From an uncultured Steroidobacter sp. (GTDB lineage Bacteria > Pseudomonadota > Gammaproteobacteria > Steroidobacterales > Steroidobacteraceae): a stretch of DNA of 39,827 bases. Below the pieces are notes generated by a model. The model was not told where the DNA came from, searched no databases, and saw nothing but the letters and a program-made list of their open reading frames with translations. This document shows, piece after piece, positions 35,093 through 39,827 of the stretch. The stretch covers positions 1 through 39,827 of the forward strand of contig CAMLEO010000023.1 of the NCBI GenBank assembly GCA_946478975.1, given 5' to 3'. How positions within the stretch are numbered: the first letter of the stretch is position 1; every line of letters starts with the position of its first letter. A program made the translations under genes and the position numbers.

Positions 35093-35766
35093 GAGGCGAC
35101 CTTGCCGGCGTCGATGCGGATCGTGCGCCCGCATCGCTGCGCAATTTTGCCGTCGTGTGTGACCACGACCAGCGTCGTCTGCGACGCGCGATTCAGCTCG
35201 AACAACAGATCGATGATGCGTTCGCCGGTCGCAGAATCCAGGTTGCCGGTCGGCTCGTCGGCAAACAGCAACGCCGGTTGAGTCACAAACGCGCGCGCGA
35301 TTGCGACACGCTGTTGTTCGCCGCCCGACAGTTGCCGGGGATAATGTTCTCGACGCGGCGTCAGGCCGACTTTTCCCAGCACTTCCGCCGCCGCTTCGCG
35401 GGCGCGAGGCTTGCCCGCCAGCTCCAGCGGCAACATCACATTTTCGATGGCGGTCAGCGAGGGCACGAGATGGAAACTCTGAAAGACGAAGCCGACATGC
35501 TGAGCGCGCACGGCTGCGCGGCCGTCTTCATCCAACGCCGTCAGTTCCGCGCCGTTCAACCAGATGCGCCCTTGCGTCGGTTCATCCAGCCCGGCGAGCA
35601 ACGCCAGCAGCGTCGACTTGCCCGCGCCCGAGGCGCCGACGATCGCAACTGTTTCACCGGCATCGATGTTCAGGTCGACGGCCGCGAGGATGGTCAGCGT
35701 TCCCTCCGGGCTGCTAACCTGCTTGGTGATCTTTTCCGCTTTGAGGACCGTTTGCGCAATGCTCAT
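35089..35766 (-). CDS. ybbA: ABC transporter ATP-binding protein, YbbA type (225 aa)
   Basis: Walker A GASGAGKS (44-51), Q-loop VFQSFH, signature LSGGEQQRVAIARAF (146-160), Walker B LLFADEP (166-172) and the H-loop His in VVTHD are all present. Length and motifs match the MacB/LolD/YbbA group. It energises the YbbP permease. The ATG at 35764-35766 starts the conserved part; the frame is open to 35889 only by overlap with tesA. Its start overlaps that of the divergent tesA gene (CATG), so promoters must sit inside each other's coding region. Confidence 0.94.
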   Translation of the reverse strand: MSIAQTVLKAEKITKQVSSPEGTLTILAAVDLNIDAGETVAIVGASGAGKSTLLALLAGLDEPTQGRIWLNGAELTALDEDGRAAVRAQHVGFVFQSFHLVPSLTAIENVMLPLELAGKPRAREAAAEVLGKVGLTPRREHYPRQLSGGEQQRVAIARAFVTQPALLFADEPTGNLDSATGERIIDLLFELNRASQTTLVVVTHDGKIAQRCGRTIRIDAGKVAS

Positions 35767-36520
35767 GTGGGGGTCTGAACTCGACTCGTTGGGCTCGTCT
35801 GGACTGCTGAAGCTCGCGTCGCGGGCCACCACAGTTTGCCAGCGCTCACTTAGCCCAAACTTACGTCGGCGACGCGCGTTTGGTTTCACCGCGGCGCTGG
35901 TTAGTTTGCTGATGAGCCTGTTCGGGCTCGGACTGGCGGCGCCGGGATTGGTTCACGCCGCGGCCGCGCCCGGCCCGATTCTGGTGCTCGGCGACAGCTT
36001 GAGCGCGGGCTATGGCGTCAAAGTGGATGCGACCTGGGTCGCCTTGCTGCAACGTCGGCTCACTGCTCAAGGTTACGGTTACCGCGTAATCAACGCCAGC
36101 GTCAGCGGGGAAACCACTGGCGGCGCGCGCACGCGTCTGCCTCGCGCCCTCGAACTGCACCAGCCCTCGATCGTGGTGCTCGAACTCGGCGGCAACGACG
36201 GCCTGCGTGGCCTGCCGATCAAGCAAGTGCGCGCCAATTTCGAAGCCATGATCGAGCAATGCCGAAACGCCCACGCGCAAGTGGTGCTGGTGGGAATGCG
36301 CATGCCGCCGAACTACGGGGCGGAATATGCTGACTCCTTCCATGCGCTGTATGGTGAGCTGGCGCAAAAATATCAACTGCCGTTGCTGGACTTTTTCCTC
36401 ACCGGCGTGGCGCTGGACGATAATCTGATGCAGGCCGACGGCATTCATCCAACCGCGGCCGCGCAACCGCAACTGCTGGACAATCTCTGGCCGGTCCTGG
36501 CCAAGGTACTGAAAAAATGA
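35765..36520 (+). CDS. tesA: Exported GDSL esterase / thioesterase I, TesA family (251 aa with this start)
   Basis: The SGNH-hydrolase blocks are clear: LVLGDSLSAGYG (nucleophile S78 in this numbering), NASVSGETTGG, VVLELGGNDGLRG and the final DGIHPTAAAQ. An Arg-rich segment and hydrophobic stretch (RRRRAFGFTAALVSLLMSLFG...VHA) form the signal peptide, so the enzyme is periplasmic and acts on acyl thioesters, esters and lysophospholipids as known for TesA. The start is uncertain: ATG at 35765 includes the basic n-region but adds about 30 non-typical residues; ATG at 35910 would lose it. The gene order with ybbA-ybbP is the known E. coli arrangement. The stop overlaps the fadD frame start. Confidence 0.87.
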   Translation: MWGSELDSLGSSGLLKLASRATTVCQRSLSPNLRRRRAFGFTAALVSLLMSLFGLGLAAPGLVHAAAAPGPILVLGDSLSAGYGVKVDATWVALLQRRLTAQGYGYRVINASVSGETTGGARTRLPRALELHQPSIVVLELGGNDGLRGLPIKQVRANFEAMIEQCRNAHAQVVLVGMRMPPNYGAEYADSFHALYGELAQKYQLPLLDFFLTGVALDDNLMQADGIHPTAAAQPQLLDNLWPVLAKVLKK

Positions 36521-36543
36521 ACGCACAGGCGCAGGGGGAAATC

Positions 36544-38226
36544 ATGTCGGTGGCCGCCACCAAGCCGTGGCTGAAGAGCTATCCGCCGGGCGTGCCGGAG
36601 CTGATCAATCCGAATCAGTACGCGTCGGTCGCGCAGCTCATCGATGAGAGCTGCGAGCGCTTCGCGGACAAGCCGGCCTTCACCAGCATGGGCCGCACCA
36701 TCACTTATGCGGATTACGAGCGGCTGTCGCGCGACTTCGCGGCTTATTTGCAAAACGTCGCCGGGTTGAAGAAAGGCGACCGCATCGCTGTGATGATGCC
36801 AAATGTCCTGCAGTATCCGATTGCTCTGTACGCCGCGCTTCGCGCGGGATTGACGGTGGTAAATACCAACCCGCTGTACACCGCGCGCGAGCTGGAACAT
36901 CAGCTGATGGATTCGGGTGCGAGAGCGATCGTTATATTCGAGAACTTTGCGCACACGCTCACCGATGTGATCGGCAAAACCAAGGTCGAGCGCGTCATCA
37001 TCACCAGCGTCGGCGATCAGCTGCATTTCCCAAAGTCGGTGATTGCCAACCTGGTCGTGCGTTACGTGCGCAAGCAGGTGCCGAAGTTCGATCTGCCCGG
37101 AGCGATTCCTTTCAACCGGGCCTTGCAGCTCGGCCGCTACGGAACCTTCACGCCGGTTGTCACCAATCATCAAGACATCGCGTTCCTGCAATACACCGGC
37201 GGAACGACAGGTGTGGCGAAAGGCGCGATGCTCACGCATCGAAACATGGTTGCGAATGTTTTGCAGGCGGAGTCGTGGATCGGTACCGAGGCGCGCGTCG
37301 GCCAGGACACGATCATCACAGCACTGCCGCTGTATCATATCTTTGCGCTGACCGCGAACTGGATCGTGTTCGTCAAACTCGGCGCGCAGAATGTTTTGAT
37401 CGTGAACCCGCGTGACTTCCCTGCGTTCGTCAGCGAGATCCGGAAATTCCGCTTCACTTACATCAGCGGTGTGAACACGCTGTTCAACGCGCTGCTCAAC
37501 ACGCCGGGCTTCGCGGATGTGAATTTCAGCGCGCTGCGCATCACGCTCGGCGGCGGCATGGCCGTGCAACGCTCGGTGGCTGAGCACTGGAAACGTGTGA
37601 CCAGCAAAGTGCTGACGCAGGCGTGGGGTTTGACGGAAACATCGCCGGCCGCCTGTATCAATCCTTTCGGCCTGGATTTCAACGGCGCGATCGGGCTGCC
37701 GATCTCCTCGACCGAAATCAGCATTCGCGACGATGACGGCAACGAGCTCGGCCTCGACAAGGTCGGCGAGATCTGCGTGCGCGGTCCGCAGGTGATGAAA
37801 GGTTATTGGAATCGTCCCGACGAAACCGCAAAGGTGATGTTCGGCGATTGGCTGCGCACCGGCGACATCGGCCGCATGGATGCGAACGGCTTCGTGTTCA
37901 TTGAAGACCGCAAGAAAGACATGATCCTGGTGTCCGGCTTCAACGTGTATCCAAACGAAGTCGAAAGCGTGCTCGCCGCGCACCCCGGCGTTCTCGAAGT
38001 CGCCGCCGTCGCGCAGCCGGATGAACACTCAGGCGAAGTTGTTGCGGTCTTCGTCGTGCGCAAGGATCCGCAGCTGAGCGAGCAGGCGGTGATCGATTTC
38101 GCGCGCGAGCAACTGACGGGCTACAAAGTGCCGCGTCATGTTTATTTCAGGAACGAGCTGCCGAAGACCAACGTCGGCAAGATTCTGCGTCGCGCGCTCA
38201 GAGATGAATTGAAGGCGAAGCACTAG
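36544..38226 (+). CDS. fadD: Long-chain fatty-acid--CoA ligase (560 aa)
   Basis: The enzyme activates fatty acids to acyl-CoA with ATP. The AMP-binding motif YTGGTTGVAKGAML, the motif QAWGLTETSPA, and the C-terminal core GDWLRTGDIGRMD, followed by YKVPRHVYF and LPKTNVGKILRR, are all present. The length is that of FadD. The start at 36544 is preferred because AGGGGGA stands about five bases upstream and the product starts MSVAATKPWLKSYPPGVPE, like known FadDs. An earlier ATG at 36517 overlaps the tesA stop (ATGA). Following tesA, it suggests joint release and activation of fatty acids. Confidence 0.94.
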   Translation: MSVAATKPWLKSYPPGVPELINPNQYASVAQLIDESCERFADKPAFTSMGRTITYADYERLSRDFAAYLQNVAGLKKGDRIAVMMPNVLQYPIALYAALRAGLTVVNTNPLYTARELEHQLMDSGARAIVIFENFAHTLTDVIGKTKVERVIITSVGDQLHFPKSVIANLVVRYVRKQVPKFDLPGAIPFNRALQLGRYGTFTPVVTNHQDIAFLQYTGGTTGVAKGAMLTHRNMVANVLQAESWIGTEARVGQDTIITALPLYHIFALTANWIVFVKLGAQNVLIVNPRDFPAFVSEIRKFRFTYISGVNTLFNALLNTPGFADVNFSALRITLGGGMAVQRSVAEHWKRVTSKVLTQAWGLTETSPAACINPFGLDFNGAIGLPISSTEISIRDDDGNELGLDKVGEICVRGPQVMKGYWNRPDETAKVMFGDWLRTGDIGRMDANGFVFIEDRKKDMILVSGFNVYPNEVESVLAAHPGVLEVAAVAQPDEHSGEVVAVFVVRKDPQLSEQAVIDFAREQLTGYKVPRHVYFRNELPKTNVGKILRRALRDELKAKH

Positions 38227-38243
38227 CGCCGCCGCCGCGGCGC
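38226..38243. terminator. GC hairpin between convergent fadD and hemE
   Basis: A perfect 7-bp stem (38226-38232 with 38237-38243; GCGCCGC/GCGGCGC) and a 4-base loop fill the entire gap between the two stop codons. TTATT follows on the plus strand. It is placed to end both genes. Confidence 0.6.
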
Positions 38244-39323
38244 TTATTGAGTGTGATACTTGGGGCTGAGCTCGTGCACGGCTGCGATCATCGCAGCGGC
38301 ATGCTCCGGCGGCACCGCCGGATGAATGCCATGGCCGAGATTGAAAACGTGACCATGGCCGTGCCCGTAGCTCGCGAGCACCCGCGCCACTTCCTCACGA
38401 ATCCGCTCCGGCTCGGCGTAGAGACAGTTCGGATCGAGGTTTCCCTGGAGCGCGACGCTGTCATTCACGGCGCGCCGAGCGTCGGCGAGATCGGTTGTCC
38501 AATCGACGCCCAGCGCGTCACAGCCGGTCTGCGCCATGATGCTCAACTTGTCGCCGGCACCTTTAGTAAACAGGATCACCGGCACGCGCCGGCCTTCGCT
38601 TTCACGCGTGAGCCCGTCGACGATGCTTTCCATGTAGTGCAGTGAGAACTCACGATACTGAGCCGGCGTGAGTACGCCGCCCCAGGTGTCGAAGATCATC
38701 ACGGCCTGCGCGCCGGCTGCGATCTGCGCGTTTAGATACAAACGCGTTGAGTCAGCGAGCAGCTGAAGCAGCGAGCGCAAGGTCGCTGGCTCGTTGTACA
38801 TCATCGTCTTGATGCGAGAGAACTCGCGAGAGCTGCCGCCTTCGACGATGTATGTTCCCACTGTCCACGGGCTGCCAGCGAAGCCGATCAATGGCACCCG
38901 GCCTTTGAGCTCGCGCCGGATCAGGCTCACCGCGTCGATGACATAGCGCAGCTTGACATGCGGATCGGGGACGCCGAGCTTTTCCATGTCGGCCTTGGAG
39001 CGAACGGGTCGCTCGATGCGAGGCCCTTCGCCGGTTTCGAACTGCAGGCCCAGGCCGAGGGCGTGGGGAATCGTCAGAATGTCGGAAAACAAAATCGCCG
39101 CGTCGAGGGGGAAGCGGTTTAGCGGCTGTAAGGTCACTTCGCACGCCAGTTCGGGCGTCATGCACAGCTTCAAAAAGCTGCCCGCCTTCTCGCGCGTCGC
39201 GCGGTACTCCGGCAGATAGCGCCCCGCCTGGCGCATCATCCACACCGGCGTGCGGTCCACCTTCTGGCGCAGCAGCGCGCGCAGGAGCAAGTCGTTTGTG
39301 AGCTGGGGCGTTGGTGCGGTCAT
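38244..39323 (-). CDS. hemE: Uroporphyrinogen decarboxylase (359 aa)
   Basis: This heme-pathway enzyme removes four carboxyl groups from uroporphyrinogen III. The N-terminal signature [11 protein letters not shown] (31-41) with its catalytic Arg residues is intact, as are [26 protein letters not shown] and the C-terminal [11 protein letters not shown]. The length is normal. The ATG at 39321-39323 is the start of the conserved sequence. It is the last gene before the repeat-bearing region at the right edge and converges on fadD. Confidence 0.96.
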   Translation of the reverse strand: MTAPTPQLTNDLLLRALLRQKVDRTPVWMMRQAGRYLPEYRATREKAGSFLKLCMTPELACEVTLQPLNRFPLDAAILFSDILTIPHALGLGLQFETGEGPRIERPVRSKADMEKLGVPDPHVKLRYVIDAVSLIRRELKGRVPLIGFAGSPWTVGTYIVEGGSSREFSRIKTMMYNEPATLRSLLQLLADSTRLYLNAQIAAGAQAVMIFDTWGGVLTPAQYREFSLHYMESIVDGLTRESEGRRVPVILFTKGAGDKLSIMAQTGCDALGVDWTTDLADARRAVNDSVALQGNLDPNCLYAEPERIREEVARVLASYGHGHGHVFNLGHGIHPAVPPEHAAAMIAAVHELSPKYHTQ

Positions 39324-39403
39324 TGGCTAACTTTATCAGGTGGGTGCGCTTCGCGGTTGCGCTGACGCGGTTGGCGCGGACGCGCGTCGCGCAGCCTTCG
39401 GCT

Positions 39404-39444
39404 GAGCTGGGCGCGTAGGTCGGGGTCCCGGGAAACTCGCCAGC
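39404..39444 (+). repeat. Inverted repeat, left copy
   Basis: About 40 bases, with an 18-base perfect core at 39417-39434 (AGGTCGGGGTCCCGGGAA), match the reverse complement of the right copy at 39625-39664. Similarity extends to GAGCTGGGCG on one side and TCGCCA on the other. Confidence 0.85.
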
Positions 39445-39481
39445 GTCCTTCGCTTGGTTTGCATCGGCGGTCGATGGCTGC

Positions 39482-39493
39482 CGCACGATTTGG
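39482..39493 (+). repeat. Second inverted repeat pair, left arm
   Basis: The 12 bases CGCACGATTTGG recur as the reverse complement at 39716-39727, with partly similar flanks. It belongs to the same repeat-rich region. Confidence 0.6.
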
Positions 39494-39525
39494 GCAGCGA
39501 CCGCGTTCAGCTCAATTGCGCTCTC

Positions 39526-39543
39526 GTCGCGCTAACGCGCGAC
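39526..39543. repeat. Short perfect hairpin
   Basis: GTCGCGC and GCGCGAC pair perfectly around a TAAC loop, roughly midway between the large repeat copies. No T-run follows. Confidence 0.6.
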
Positions 39544-39624
39544 ATCGCACACCGCGCAGCCGTGTTTGTACGGCAACCGTGCAACAGCCAGCTCGAATGG
39601 CTGAGGGCGGCATCGTCACCCGGG

Positions 39625-39664
39625 TTGGCGAACTTCCCGGGACCCCGACCTTTCGCCCAGCTCG
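39625..39664 (-). repeat. Inverted repeat, right copy
   Basis: This is the reverse-complement copy of 39404-39444; its perfect 18-base core lies at 39634-39651. The two copies are separated by about 180 bases. Confidence 0.85.
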
Positions 39665-39715
39665 AAGATGCGCGACTCAGAGCAGCGCGCAGGAGCGTCT
39701 GCGACGAGTCCGTGG

Positions 39716-39727
39716 CCAAATCGTGCG
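39716..39727 (-). repeat. Second inverted repeat pair, right arm
   Basis: CCAAATCGTGCG is the reverse complement of 39482-39493. Confidence 0.6.
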
Positions 39728-39827
39728 TGCCACGATCGTTTCGGCGGTGGTCGTCGAGGGGAGTATGCCCATCCGGCAGCTTAAGAAAGAGGGACCTTTC
39801 TTCAGCAGCGCTCCAGGGATGGACGGA

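Larger units (their letters stand above)
39324..39827. other. Non-coding region with inverted GC-rich repeats
   Basis: No convincing gene lies in these 504 bases; the open frames present are Arg/Ser-rich, have no recognisable motif and run through the repeats. The hemE promoter should be in its left part. The region is dominated by inverted repeat copies and a small hairpin described separately. Confidence 0.6.

Noticed and set aside
36445..38028. 527-residue minus-strand open frame
   Set aside because: Antisense shadow of fadD.
39507..39719. 70-residue minus-strand open frame in the right flank
   Set aside because: It runs through the inverted repeat, is Ser/Arg/Ala-rich and has no motif or Shine-Dalgarno sequence.
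39324..39827. CRISPR array or attachment site
   Set aside because: The repeats are inverted and unequally spaced, with no regular direct repeats or integrase.

Overview
This window reads as a contiguous piece of a high-GC proteobacterial chromosome. Almost every base is coding, and neighbouring genes often share start and stop codons (ATGA, GTGA, TGATG). GTG and TTG starts are used often. The gene set (tesA-ybbA-ybbP, fadD, hemE, a UrcA protein, LytS/LytTR, the T6SS-type FHA protein) fits a gammaproteobacterium. A Steroidobacter/Xanthomonadales-like lineage is my guess from gene style only, not from a marker gene. No rRNA, tRNA, CRISPR array, transposase or phage gene was seen.

Region 1 (1-14579, minus strand) is one long operon read right to left: a von Willebrand factor A (VWA) plus amidotransferase-fold membrane protein, a secreted legumain/caspase-fold protein that lacks the expected catalytic cysteine, a secreted tetratricopeptide (TPR) protein with a zinc-metallopeptidase HExxH site, a MoxR-type AAA+ ATPase, a DUF58 protein with an intact metal-binding VWA motif, a BatA-type VWA membrane protein, a 1210-residue DUF4175 coiled-coil membrane protein, a DUF4159 protein, and a small Cys-rich protein. 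A truncated membrane protein runs off the left edge. Seven consecutive gene pairs overlap or lie within a few bases. This looks like an envelope-located MoxR/VWA machine whose substrate is unknown.

Region 2 (14715-15952, plus strand) is divergent from that operon. It encodes an encapsulated ferritin with a cargo-loading peptide and its encapsulin shell, which together form an iron-storage nanocompartment. A LysR regulator follows (16157-17089). Its DNA-binding domain contains a tandem duplication of the recognition-helix segment.

Region 3 (17387-25735) holds a small secreted protein, a DUF5658 protein, a small membrane protein, a hybrid sensor kinase next to a carboxylesterase, a 47-residue DUF3096 membrane protein, an EamA transporter, a UrcA protein and a LytS/LytTR two-component pair.

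Region 4 (25743-32590) holds a second EamA transporter, an archaeal/eukaryotic-type prolyl-tRNA synthetase, an ECF-like sigma factor, an Xre-type regulator with a likely palindromic operator, a PP2C phosphatase/FHA pair typical of type VI secretion control, an SRPBCC protein and an anti-sigma-like membrane protein.

Region 5 (32603-39323) has ybbA-ybbP, divergent tesA-fadD, and convergent hemE. The last 500 bases (39324-39827) are non-coding as far as I can tell. They hold two inverted copies of a GC-rich repeat.

All functional statements come from reading motifs and gene order. No database search was run.
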